In this document: piece after piece, positions 42,339-53,395 of the stretch
Layout: each line of letters opens with the position of its first letter
Position numbering within the stretch: position 1 is the stretch's first letter
From: Channallabes apus
Lineage: Eukaryota; Chordata; Actinopteri; Siluriformes; Clariidae
DNA length: 64,000 nt
NCBI GenBank assembly: GCA_030522415.1
Contig: CM060121.1
Span: 23,088,142 to 23,152,141 of the forward strand
Direction of reading: 5' to 3'
Translations under genes and position numbers: made by a program
Notes under the pieces: generated by a model
Database searches by the model: none
The model's input: only the letters and a program-made list of their open reading frames with translations
Told to the model about the DNA's origin: nothing

Positions 42339-43837
42339 CATTCCAAATTATTATGGATGTAAGTGTCATAAGCATTAAATGTTTAGCTTTTAAATTAAAC
42401 TCATGGATGGTGTTGTGTCTCAGGGCTCTTTGGATCACTGAAATGAATCTCAGACCCGTGTGATAATTAGTTTGCCAGATGAGCCCAATTAAAGGAAAAG
42501 TACTGAAGAAGGTTGTGCCACAATATTAAGCAGGCCACAGGTTTCAAGCAATATGGGAAAGAAAAAGGATCTCTCTGCTGCCGAAAAGCGTCAAATAGTG
42601 CAATGCCTTGGACAAGGTATAAAAACATTAGATATTTAATGAAAACTTAAGCGTGACCATCGTACTGTGAATACATTTGTGGCTGATTCAGCGCACAGAC
42701 AGGTTTGTGCAGATAAAGGCAGAATGAAGGTTTCTGCAAGACAAATTCATCGGATTAAGAGAGCAGCTGCTGAAATGCCATTACAAAGCAGCAAACAGGT
42801 ATTTGAAGCTGCTGGTGCCTCTGGAGTCCCGCGAACCTCAAGGTGTAGGATCCTTTAGAGGCTTGCAGTTGTGCATAAACCTACTATTCGGCCCCTAAAC
42901 AATGCCCACAAGCAGAAACGGTTGCAGTGGGCCCAGGCATACAAGAAGACAAGTTTTTAAACAGTCATGCTTACTGATTAGTGTCGTGTAACCCTCTATG
43001 GTCCAGATGGATGGAGTAGTGGATGGTTGGTGGATGGCCAACATGTCCCAACAAGGCTGCGATGTCAACAAGGAGGTGCCGGAGTCATGTTTTGGGCCGG
43101 AATCATGGAGAGAGAGCTGGTAGGCCTCTGTAGGGTCCCTGAAGGTGTGAAAATGACCTCTGCAATGTATATTGACTGACCACTTTATTCCATGGTACAA
43201 AAAGTAACAAAATCATCTTCATGCACGACAATGCACCATCTCACGCTGCAAAGAATACCTCTGTGTCATTGGCTGCTATGGGCATAAAAGATGAGAAACT
43301 CATGGTGTGGCCACCGTCCTGCCCTGACCTCAACCCCACTGAGAACCTTTGGAGAATCCTCAAAAGATCTATAAGGGTGGGAGGCAGTTTGCATCAAAAC
43401 AGCAGCTCTGGGAGGCTATTCTGACATACCGCAAAGTAATTCAAGCAGAAACTGTCCAAAAACTCACTAGTTCAATGAATACAGGAATTGTGAAGATGAT
43501 ATCAAAGAAAGGGTCCTACTGTATATTAGGATGTAACAGGCCCTGTTAGGATGCTTTTGATTTCTTTAAATATGACGACCTAATGCTGCAAATTCAACAA
43601 AAGACTATTTTCAGTTCTTTACAACCTATAAAATGTTTTAACTCTGTTGTGCATAATAATTTGGAACAGTGCGTTTTCAGTTTTTTATTTTAAATAAATA
43701 ATATCATTAGGAGGTTTGTTCAATAAAATTCTAATTATACCCTAATATTTGATGACAAAAAAATTATACTGACTGTCATTTGCATTTACTAATTATGAAA
43801 ATCAGGGAAAGATATCATTTGCGTAATAATTTGGAAC
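42339..43837 (+). mobile_element. Tc1-like element inside the minisatellite
   Basis: The left repeat CATTCCAAATTATTATG (42,339) is inverted as GCATAATAATTTGGAAC at 43,651-43,667, and a second direct copy GCGTAATAATTTGGAAC lies at 43,821-43,837. The right side thus has two direct repeats, like IR/DR Tc1 elements. A SINE follows immediately at the outer repeat. Confidence 0.75.
42553..43545 (+). pseudogene. Tc1-like transposase pseudogene
   Basis: From the ATG at 42,553 (MGKKKDLSAAEKRQIVQCLG, helix-turn-helix region) the frame soon meets stops. Later pieces in shifting frames are SARQIHRIKRAAAEMPLQSS, LQWAQAYKK, GGAGVMFWAGI, IFMHDNAPSHAAKNT (second catalytic Asp) and VWPPSCPDLNPTENLWRIL (third acidic position, Glu). 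Several stops and frameshifts; inactive. Confidence 0.85.
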
Positions 43838-44208
43838 GTGGCGGCACGGTGGTGTAGTGGTTAGCACCATCGCCTTGCACCTCCAGGGTCTGGGTTCGAT
43901 TCCCCGGCCAGGCTCGATTCCCGTCTCTGTGTGCATGGAGTTTGCATGTTCTCCCCGTGCTTGGTGGGTTTCCTCCGGGTACTCCGGTTTCCTCCCACAG
44001 TCCAAAGATATGCAGGTTAGGCTAATTGGTGTTCCCAAATTGACCGTAGTGTGTGAATGAGTGTATGAGTGTGTGCCCTGCGATGGATTGGCACCCTGTC
44101 CAGGGTGTACCCCGCCTTGTGCCCGAAGTCTCCTGGGATAGGCTCCAGGTCCCCCGCGACCCTGAATAGAGGATAAAGCGGTACAGAAGATGAATGAATG
44201 AATGAATG
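43838..44208 (+). mobile_element. SINE, complete, 13-bp TSD, inside the Tc1 terminal repeat
   Basis: Full-length main-family copy (GTGGCGGCACGGTGGTGTAG head, (GAAT)n tail). The direct repeat AATAATTTGGAAC flanks it exactly (43,825-43,837 and 44,209-44,221) and is itself part of the Tc1 outer repeat. Confidence 0.92.
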
Positions 44209-44221
44209 AATAATTTGGAAC

Positions 44222-44310
44222 ATGGTGTATGTGACATACTTGAGCTGGTGTATGATGTGTCTGAGACATGAGACGTGTATAACATGTTTGATCTGTTGTA
44301 TGAAGTGCCT
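44222..44310 (+). repeat. Right edge of the 21-bp minisatellite
   Basis: GAGCTGGTGTATGATGTGTC and similar diverged units continue the array after the Tc1 and SINE insertions. Confidence 0.8.
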
Positions 44311-46460
44311 CGTTTGATCGCAAAGTTTGATCCTGTGTATACGAAACCATCAATACAAAGACAGGCAGATATTAGAGACACCGAATAAATTAAAACTAAT
44401 GACCTAAGAGACATGGAGGTGTGATGTTACTGTAATAGCTATAAATTATAGCTTCCTGGGATCACTGCGGATAGAGCAGAGTGATGCAGTGAACTGGCTG
44501 TACTGTATACAGTGCTGGCTTAAGTAGGTTTCACATGCATGCTGTGTACTGCCTGAGGAAAAGACACTTTTTTTCTGATGTAAGTGCCTTGTTTTCCCTT
44601 AGTGACGGAGTCTCAGTAGCCTTAGCACACACTGATCGTGTCAAAATGCTAAAGCAAGTGTAAGTAACGTGGGTTTGGATTTAACTGCATGTCGAAGACA
44701 CTAGAAAAGTAAGATTGTATTTTCACCTCGTCTCATCACGCATATTGCATTTTGAGTGTTACGATGGAGCCATTAGTACACTAGACTACAGCTGTCAGTC
44801 ACTCTGCATGCTGGCATGGCAGCACACGAAGCTTGATCGAGCTGTAGCTTGTCTGGGAATGATTTTCATTAATCAAGCAGAAATAAACTAATTATTTGTC
44901 CATATTGTGTCTGAAATGTCAGCAGCTTAATATTAATTTATTGCCTATAGAACTGTTATATGAAACTAGTTTCAGTCTTTTGTACAACAGTTACCTCGGA
45001 TCCATTCAGTTGATTATGTTTTGAAACCATTACTACAGTAGAGGTAGTGACATCATCATACAGTACAGTACATGACCCATCATACTTTTTCATGAATACA
45101 AGTTTTGATATTAAGCATTAGCTTTAAACGAGAAAGTAACATGCTATAAATATGAGTGTGGCCTCTTTGGAGGCAATTTTCCCCAGCGAGGCAAATAATT
45201 CTCCAGTATTTCTTCCAAAATGATATTTTCTATAGAACTGTTGTGTAAAAGCACTGTCATGTGGTTACTTATATAAATAAAAGAAAAGTTTTGTCTGTAC
45301 ATTGGTCAGAGCTCCTTTGAAGATATCTTCCTGTTTCATACAATTAGAGGAGTCAGAACCAGTCTCAGAAAAAAATTGTTCTGTACGTCCGTCCAGACGA
45401 TTTTGTGACAGCATCACGCAAAAACTGGCTGGGCAGATTTAACGAAACTTCTGCCTGAAGTTAAATCTGCTCCATAAATGAAATTATATATATAAATATA
45501 TATACAGCATTTTTGTCCTTATTGTGGGCGTGACAAATTACTGTTGTGGTGATGTATTTAGTATAACTGCTCTCTTTCTCATGTGATACCGTGTCAGTTA
45601 TTGTATATTATATATATGATATAAATATGTCACCGGAGTTACTGTACATCAGGAAATACCACCAAAGCTACAGTTGAATCAAATGAGAATGATTCAGCAT
45701 CTTTGGACTAAACAGAAAGAAGAATAGACCAGCGCTATTGTACATTACTATGTTTGCCTGCATGTGTTTTATTGCAATTTATACATGATGGAGTTTATTA
45801 TACAGTAATGCAGTAATGTACAGTATCATGTCAGTTCTTTCAAATCTGTCAGATTTAATTTCCCACCTACGTTCGCAAAGCACCACACCCAGGATCATTG
45901 ATGACTTTAATGCTGATGTTGATAATGAATTTAGTTAGTAGGTGAGTGTGTTCAGTGTGAGTTTTAACCAAACACTACATGTATATTAACTGATTTATAG
46001 CTAATAAACTAATTTAAAAGTAAAGAAAGGGACACCTCAAATTGGTCACTTCGTGCATGGGCCACGTTGATTTGATGTCACTCTATAAAAGGAAGGAAGT
46101 GGTAGCTGAGAAAACTAACCCAATGGAGGATTCCCACAAGGTGCACATACAGTAGATAGGTTTTTGTCTGTGACACGTTTTTTTGAAGCAGCTTGTTGTG
46201 TTCCTGTTTTTTCTTTATTTTTCTAGTTGTTTGTGCTTTTACAGTTGGTAAATAGTCTGCATGTTTACATGGTTCCTTTTTGTCTATTTTAATTGTGTTA
46301 ATTATTGTTATGTCCTACTTAGTTGTAATGTAGCCGAAAAACACAGCATACAGTTAACTTCAGTTATGAATGACTGAATGGATCAAAGATTTGAGTTTTT
46401 CAGGATGAAGCTTCACATCATCCACTGTGAAAAATCCTTGATTCTGTCCTGGTATGACTA
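44311..46460. other. Intergenic DNA with one possible LINE fossil
   Basis: Mostly unique-looking. 45,833-45,935 on the plus strand reads LSNLSDLISHLRSQSTTPRI then DDFNADVD, which resembles the region around the endonuclease GDFN motif of an L2-like LINE with the Gly changed. No other support; no host exon seen. Confidence 0.35.
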
Positions 46461-46464
46461 TTCA

Positions 46465-46780
46465 TGGGCGGCATGATGGTTTAGTGGCTAACCTGGTCCC
46501 TTTGCACCTTTAGGTCATGGGTTCGATTCCTGCGGCGGGTCTGTGTGCGTGGAGTTTGCATATTCTCCCCATGCTTGGTGGGTACTGGGTACTCCAGTTT
46601 CCTCCCACTGGCCAAGGAAATGCAGATTACGCTAAGTGGCGTTCCAAAATTGCCTGTAGTGTGTAAATGTCAGAGGTCCTATCATGGTCGTACAAATAGG
46701 AATAAATACAATGGTCACCACTGCCCTCAACGATCCTTAGTTGGACTACAGAGGTTCCTGAATTGATGGATTAAAATTCA
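46465..46780 (+). mobile_element. SINE, main family, alternative tail
   Basis: GGCGGCATGATGGTTTAGTG head, GGGTTCGATTCCTGCG (B box), body, then 'ggactacagaggttcctgaa' at 46,744. This alternative tail is shared with 38,165-38,417. Confidence 0.8.
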
Positions 46781-46984
46781 TGAGGAAAGCGCTTTCAGAA
46801 CTGCGTTAGAAGCGTAGAAGCGGCTTCAGCCAAAAAACAGGCTTATTATACTACTTGTCTGCTTTGGGGACGCTTCAGAAACGTGCTTCAGAAAGTGGAA
46901 TCATATGCAGCGATCAGCTCTGGCAGCTGATGTTACGGCTGGAATGCAACATAGCTGGAAATATTTGGCGAGTTAATGGATTAA

Positions 46985-48012
46985 CATTCTAAACTCTTCA
47001 TACAGGATAAAGCAGTATACAGAATGAATGAATGAATGAATGAATGAATGAGTGAACCCTGGCGGCCCTGTACGCAAGATAAAGCAGTATAGAGAATGCA
47101 TGAATTAATTAATTCACTAATGAACCCTGCAACCATGTACACAGGAAAAACCAGTATAGAGAATGAATAAGAGAATGCCCTATGACCCTGCATACAGAAA
47201 AAAAGTGCAATAGAGAATCAATTAATTAATTAATGAACCCCCTGTTACCTTGCATACAAGATAAAGCGCAATAGAAAATAAATAAATGAATGAATTAATC
47301 CCGTGACCCTGTATAAAGGATAAAGCAGTATTGAGATTGAATGAATGAATAAATGTGCGTGGGCACGGTGGTGTAGTGGTTAGCACTGTCGCCTTGCATC
47401 TCCAGGGTCCGGGTTTGATTCCTGGTCAGGCTCGATTCCTGTCTCTGTGTACATGGGGTTTGCATGTTCTCCCCGTGCTTGGTGGGTTTCCTCCGGGTAC
47501 TCCAGTTTCCTCCCACAGTCCAAAAGATACACAAGTTGGTGCTCCCAAATTGCCTGTAGTGTGTGAATGAGTGTGGATGTGTGTGTGACCTGTGATGGAT
47601 TGGCACCCTGTCCAGGGTGTACCCTGCCTCGTGCCCCAAGCCTCCTGGGATAGGCTCCAGGTCCCTGCGACCCTGAATACAGGATAAAGTTGTATAGAAG
47701 ATGAGTGAGTGAATGAATAAATGAACGAATGAACCACCGCGACCATGCATACAGGATAAAGCGGTATGGAGAATAATAAGTAAATTATTGAATTTATGCA
47801 CCCCATGCAGCCCTGTATACAGGATAAAGTGCAATAGAGAATGTATGAGTGAATAAATGAATGAAACACTGTGATCCTGCATACAGGATAAAGCGGTATA
47901 GAGAATAAATAAATAAATTAATTAATTAATTTATGAACCCATGCAACACTGTATAAAGGATAAAGCGCAATATATAATGAATGAGTGAATAAATGAATGA
48001 ATGAATTTTCCA
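46985..48012 (+). repeat. Tandem array of SINE 3' tails
   Basis: Units of about 55-75 bases, each 'accctg(c)gaccctgtataca' then GGATAAAGC(A/G)GTATAGAGA and (GAAT)n, recur about eleven times (GATAAAG-type cores near 47,008, 47,078, 47,148, 47,197, 47,260, 47,318, 47,683, 47,751, 47,820, 47,885 and 47,957). Each unit equals the last part of the SINE at 47,350-47,700 or 2,436-2,820. Confidence 0.85.
47350..47700 (+). mobile_element. SINE, main family, embedded in the tail array
   Basis: Complete head-to-tail copy with GGCACGGTGGTGTAGTGGTT, 'ttgcatgttctccccgtgct' and 'tggcaccctgtccagggtgt'. It has tail units on both sides. Confidence 0.88.
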
Positions 48013-48134
48013 TGTTTTTTTTTCATTTAAGTACAGAATTATAACTGACATGAGCATGGATTCTAGGCTGGAAGGCACTTTTCCAAACAGGTTAAACACA
48101 TTTGTCAAAACAAAATCACTTATTGCACCTTTAA

Positions 48135-48450
48135 ACCCTGGAGTTGCGAGCGCTCGCTCGTGCGTCCCGCTGCGTGCGCGCGCCCGCCCGCCAGAGTGTC
48201 GTCACGCGCTTTAACCCGGACGTGAAGCAGCGCTCAAGAAAAAAAAAAAACAACCCCCCCCCCAAAAAAAACGATACGGTCGAAGGAAAGATTTTTAAAA
48301 GGTAAGTTTGAAAAGGAAACTCTGAGGTTAAAGACGACGCTTTTGACTGTGTGAGCTGTTTGACGGGTTTATGGGTGCATGGAGGACAGATAACGTGCGC
48401 GCGAGCCGAATAACTCTCTATAACTGCAGGTTAGCTACTTCTACCAGCTG
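48135..48450 (+). promoter_or_regulatory. CpG-rich promoter-like block
   Basis: Bases 48,135-48,240 hold about 18 CpG dinucleotides by eye (GCGAGCGCTCGCTCGTGCGT, CGCGCGCCCGCCCGCC), in sharp contrast with the AT-rich surroundings. CpG remains frequent to about 48,450 (GTGCGCGCGAGCCG). No TATA box, so a CpG-island-type promoter is inferred. Confidence 0.6.
48200..48301 (+). other. Candidate non-coding first exon of a host gene
   Basis: The CpG-rich block ends in an A-rich leader and TTTTTAAAAG|GTAAGTTTG, a consensus splice donor with GT at 48,302-48,303. The start is not defined. No ATG-led frame of useful length precedes the donor, so it would be 5' untranslated. Confidence 0.5.
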
Positions 48451-51120
48451 TGTTGTGTTATATTATATTATATTACATTACATAATATAATGAGCCGGCG
48501 GTTTGTTATCTGTCTACAGTGCAACGTTGCTCTGACGCCTTATTAATCAATGAAACCGCTGTTTTCTCGCTGACTTTAACATTTGCGTGCTAGCCCTTTC
48601 ACTAACTGTTGCCTAGTAATGAAAACTGTCCGCGTCTGATTAGCCGGCTAGCTCGCTAAGTCTGTGGAACTTGCTAGCATTTCTTGTTTGTGTTTTGACT
48701 TTTGTGCCTTAGCGTGAATTTCATATTTCATATGTGAAAAAGCCGCACATAAATAAACGGTTTGACAACCGGTGGTTATACATTTTTATAGCTGTTGTTG
48801 GATGAATTCTCAGAGCAAGTTGTTATATATCTATATTTTTTGTTGGGAGGCCTGGTCGTCAGTTGCCAAATAAAGATCCGTATTACTGTATAGCTGGATT
48901 TACAGCTCTGCGCATGCGCACAGCCCCGGCTTCATATCCTGCTAAATAACGAGCTATATATTTTCCCCATTGGTATGCGCAGTGCAGGGCTGCAGGGCTG
49001 CTTGGAGCCAGAAAGTGAGCCACATTGCGATCAGAGGCGACGGGTTAAATCAGTGCTGCATTGCAGAAATCAACGGACAGATATAATAAATATTACAGCC
49101 CTGAAGTGGAAATAACAGAGACAAGTGAAGACAAAAGTAGTGAGAGATGATGATGTTATACACAGGCGACATGTAGGACTTACTGTATGCTAGATTTCGA
49201 AGTGTTCTAATCCCAACACACACTACAGTACAGTACCTGTCACACCTGTTTGTGCCACCCTTACCTCAAACCTCATCTGAACCTGTGTGTATGAGTAGAC
49301 TGTTAATGCTAAGCTAATATAATCTCCAGGCCAGTTATGCTTTTTATTTTTATTTGAGTGCTGGTACAATTTTTTTTATTTATATATTTAATCTGTCTTT
49401 ATTTAAACTTGAGTGAGCAAAGTCAGATTGCGAAGTTGTTTAAAAATGTTTTTTTTCAAGGTAACTAGCTATGTATGTACGTTTCTCTGTAATCCTGCAG
49501 GTAGTGCACTCTAAACTATTCACAGAACTGGCAGGCAGAACAGTGATCTTTGTGGTAGGAGGGAATTATTTACTTAGTTTGTTTAGAGCTGTAACAAAAA
49601 ATTGTGTGTGTAAGGGATGAGAATCGCCACTCACCACCTGATACAATTTTATCATCATGCCTACGTGCCTATTTAATTAATAATGTGATTCTGTGTCTCT
49701 ATTTTATTAATAACCCGATTCGATAATACATTTCCCCCCCGTTTTTTGTTACAATTTTAAGCCCTTAAAAAAAAAGTTATCATTACTTGAAAGTTTTAGA
49801 CCTTAGCTTCATTCAACAGCTTCACAACCGAACTAAACATGATTAATTAATACATAATTACATGTAGCCTGTTTTCAAAATTCGTAATTACAGTAATTGT
49901 AGCCTGTTCCTTATCAGTTTTCTCACTTATAAACCAAGAGCAGCATTTAAACAATACAAACTAACTTCAAATATGATTTTATATACTACTTAGTTTTACT
50001 GGGCAGCACATATTTCTGTCATCCACCGTAATTATTATTTCTAAACAAATTTGGCATATCAAAACAATAATATGCCACACAGGATGTCAGTATGTGAATT
50101 TTAGAGTCTACCACGTGTGGGATTATAAAGAAATGATGACGTTTTACCGTCTCAAACGCCTCCTAAGTCTTGAGCAGTTGTGAACAAGCGTCTGTGTTCA
50201 GCTTCATAGACTGCAGTGTTTTGAGACTCGTGTATTAAATGGATTCCGAGACTAATTTACTTGCAGAGTTTAGAGAAAAAGGCAGAACTGCACAGCCACT
50301 CAGACGCTCGTACAGAATCTGTGATGTCCAGTGTGATCAGTCATTATCTGAGTAGTTAAATAGCTGCTCATAGCTTCATTTAGGCTCGCCCAGGTGTGTG
50401 TGCATTCTCTGCCATAGAGGCAACGTTTAACATAACCCGGGGTTGACAAAATCCAGCGTACGCAGTGTTGAAATTAACTCCACCTTGATGAGAACAGTTT
50501 ATTCAACCATGTGTGGTTGTAAAAAAACATAATAATAATGACTAAAACTTGATTTTAAAGTAACTTGAACGTGTTTATTTCTGCTTTTACTTTGTCTTGT
50601 AATAACTAGGGAGTGAAAGTATGTGTGCAAGCAAGCGATACGGTGTGCATGGAGTTTAATTAATCTCGGAACTCACAGTGAAACTGTGATCTTAAATCCT
50701 CCTCCTGAGAATCTATACTCGTGTGTTTTAAGACAATGCAGGATAAGCATGGCTTTAATCAATCTGAATTTGAAAGTGAGCAGAAAGGAGTGAGTAAAGG
50801 ACGAGTCTAGAGCTTGAACAGTCACTGCACAGGGTTTCTAGATATTTCTGGAATCCCTTGAATGCTAGGAGCCCAGCGCTTCCTCATTTAAATAACATGC
50901 ACAACATTAAACACTGCACTTAAACACGTTGGAAATAATTTCCTGACCTTTCCTGCTTCATCTCTGATTTGTGCACTGTGCTGAAATTGATGCGTGTTAT
51001 ACAGTTATATCGCTCAGCCCTGGTGGGTCCTTTGACGTAACCTCGTATATATATTTATATCCCAACGCATCCCCCCCCCCCCCCCGACAAACCCCCAACC
51101 CTTGGGACTCTGTATTTCAG
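48302..51120. other. Possible intron, no coding exon recognised
   Basis: Follows the donor at 48,302. 49,615-49,740 resembles decayed fish hAT-type repeats (GGGATGAGAATCGCCACTCA). Otherwise unique-looking; nothing coding is supported. Confidence 0.4.
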
Positions 51121-51185
51121 AATAGATGGTAATAAAAACGAGGCAGTGAAATTTTATTTACTGCTCGTCGGACTACTTTGCTCGG
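51121..51185 (+). other. Candidate short exon with hydrophobic segment
   Basis: A pyrimidine-rich stretch ending GGGACTCTGTATTTCAG (AG at 51,119-51,120) precedes 65 bases followed by GTAAGTAT, a near-perfect donor at 51,186. One frame reads EAVKFYLLLVGLLCS, like a signal-peptide core, but has no ATG in this exon. A short ATG frame (ATGGTAATA...) ends after seven codons. The gene is not identified. Confidence 0.4.
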
Positions 51186-52178
51186 GTAAGTATATGACCT
51201 AATAAACCAAGCCTGGATCAGTCTTTGGTGATATTAAGCATTGAAATATCGCGACCCAGTCCAAATATTTTAACGTGTGAACATCCTAGGTCTGTCACAT
51301 TATCGCAGTAACCAGCTTCTGGATCCGGCGTACTGTACTGTACCACATCACCGACTGAAGTTGTGCAGAAGTTGTTGAACTCCATTCCATCCAGGCCTTT
51401 TAATCTTTCGGTTTTGTGAGCATGGCAGGCGGAATTAAAGCGTGCTACAGGGATTATACACCGATAAATAACTTTAGATGATTGCAGAAGTGCACAGCGT
51501 CCTAACGCGCACACACACCCTCCCGGCTCTCTCTTTAATCAGTGTGTAACCAGTTCTTCATTCAGTTCCTTCACTTTTACTTCATCCCGGTGTCGTTCAG
51601 GATTACGTCTAATAACGTCTAAGTGAATTAGTCTTCACAAACCAACTTCAGAGCAGCTGGAAAGGCAAGAGCCAGGGACTGGTGCAGTAAACTAGCAGCG
51701 TTGTACATTAGTCTTATTGCTGGGTTTTTTATTTATTTTTAAACAGTGCTTAGTTCTTTGGATTCTTTTGTTACATCGTTATAATTAGTACTTTTGATGT
51801 AAAGTTCTGTTCATACGGTCAGTCAAGCTCCTCAGCTCCTTCTGATCCTGTTTATTCATTAGAGTTTTTAAAATGTTTTGAAACAAAGGTTTAAAGTAAT
51901 AACGAGCCCTTAGATGAGGGGTTGCCAACTGGCAGACTCAAGACTGAGATGCATCAAAATCCTTTCACAAGATGAAATAAATATACCAGACATAATTAAT
52001 CTAATGAAATCAAATTTCAATCAGACGCTTTAAGGTCAGCTCAGTCAATAGAACCGTCCGAATCGGACCACGTCACAGCTTGGTACAGCGGTTCCTGTGC
52101 TCATACGATCAGACGTGTTCAGTCAAGCGTGCTGTGAAGTAAAGTTTTCTGTGAACAAGCGGAGAATCGCATTTAACA
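51186..52178. other. No gene recognised
   Basis: A 98-codon minus-strand frame at 51,218-51,514 has no recognised domain. Nothing else is seen. Confidence 0.45.
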
Positions 52179-52440
52179 ATGCTATCCTCTAAAAAAAAAA
52201 ATTAAGAAAGTTGACTGAGTGTTCAGAGGTGAACGGGTGGAAGAATATGCTTTTATTCGTATCGCGTCTGTGAGATCTGAGAGTCTGAATCTGTTATGGT
52301 TGTTAAAAGTGGAAACGCCATTACGGGACTAAACACGGACACGTTGAAGAAATTTAACCGAACTTAACAGCAGTCTGAGGTAAGGGCTCGAAAATTAAAC
52401 GAGCTTGTCGAAGCCCAGTATGAGCGATTCTATACAGGTC
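52179..52440 (+). pseudogene. BED-finger/hAT-transposase-type protein fossil
   Basis: From the ATG at 52,179 the frame reads MLSSKKKIKKVD, a stop, then VFRGERVEEYAFI. After a frameshift near 52,285 it reads ESVMVVKSGNAITG and TLKKFNRT, a stop, then QQSEVRARKLNELVEAQYER. This order (KVD, then EEYAFI, ES-VVKSGN, and a SELRA-like helix) is typical of the N-terminal BED-type finger of hAT-derived proteins of the ZBED/GTF2IRD2 kind. Expected zinc-ligand Cys residues are lost. It is a decayed relic, not a working gene. Confidence 0.5.
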
Positions 52441-52769
52441 CACTCACCCATGAGTGTTTACTGAGAATACTGAATAATGCTGAAGGGGATGTATGTTCAC
52501 TGCACATTTAGAGAGAGACTTTTTTTTCTCGCTGGTTAAATTTAATTAATTTGTACCAAAGCAATCCCTGTGTGTGTGTGTGAGGGCAGGGATTCTGTGG
52601 GACACAAGATGTCGAGTGTAGAGAGCAGGTGGTTTGTATGCTCACGCTGGTGGGAGTGTGTGTGCACTCAGACACGACGCTTATAACCGTTACATGGCAG
52701 CGAGCAGTAACATGGAAGTGTACTGGATACAGAGCCGTGTGATTCCTGGAGCTGCTTTAAATTAGGTTT

Positions 52770-53395
52770 CTTCTTCCTTTCTGACTTTCGCCCCTCACAT
52801 CACTCCCTCTTCCTCTCTTAATTCCTTCCTTCATTCAGTCTCATTTCCTTTCCTCATTTCTATCTCACTTCCCTTCTTTATTTCTTCTGTTTCCTTTTTT
52901 CCTACTTTCATTCCTTCTTTTCCTCCTGTCTTTTTACCTGCTTTATTCTGTCTTATTGTTTTAATATTCATTCCCTCCTTTTCCCCCCCATTCTCTTCTA
53001 TCCTTCCTTCTTTCCCTGTCTTGTTGTCTTTCCTTCATCTCATTTCTTCTTTCTTACTTCGTTCTCTCCATCTTATACTTCCCCTTCTCATTTCCTTTTC
53101 CCTTCTTTCCTTCTCTCTCATCTCCTTCCTTCCTACTTTCATTCCTTCTTTTTTTACCGGCTTTATTCTGTCTTATTGCCTTCCTCCCCTCCTTCCTTCC
53201 CCGTCTTATTGTCTTTCCTTCATCTCATTTCTTCTATCTGATTTTCCCTCTGTTCTCTCCATCTTACACTTTCCTTCTCATTTTCCTTCCTTCATTCGTT
53301 CCTTCTGTTGTATTTCCCCTGTTTCTTACTCATTATCTTCCTTCCTTCCATCTCTTGTCTTTCTGTTCTTGCCTTTCTTCCTAGAGCTCTAATGG
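52770..53395 (+). repeat. Long pyrimidine tract (CTTCCTT-rich)
   Basis: Over about 620 bases the plus strand is mostly C and T, with irregular CTTCCTT, TTCTCTC and 'catctcatttctt' units. Partial duplications are visible (53,020-53,060 against 53,205-53,240). The Leu/Ser/Phe-rich open frame is a composition artefact. Confidence 0.85.

Noticed and set aside
46080..46140. TATA-like promoter (CTATAAAAGG) at 46,084
   Set aside because: Isolated motif without CpG enrichment, LTR structure or downstream frame.
51218..51514. 98-codon minus-strand open frame
   Set aside because: GTG or other non-ATG start likely, no domain recognised, no splice or promoter support. Left as unresolved rather than called.
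53021..53392. 123-codon Leu/Phe/Ser-rich frame resembling a membrane protein
   Set aside because: It lies in a pyrimidine tract; hydrophobicity follows from T-rich codons.
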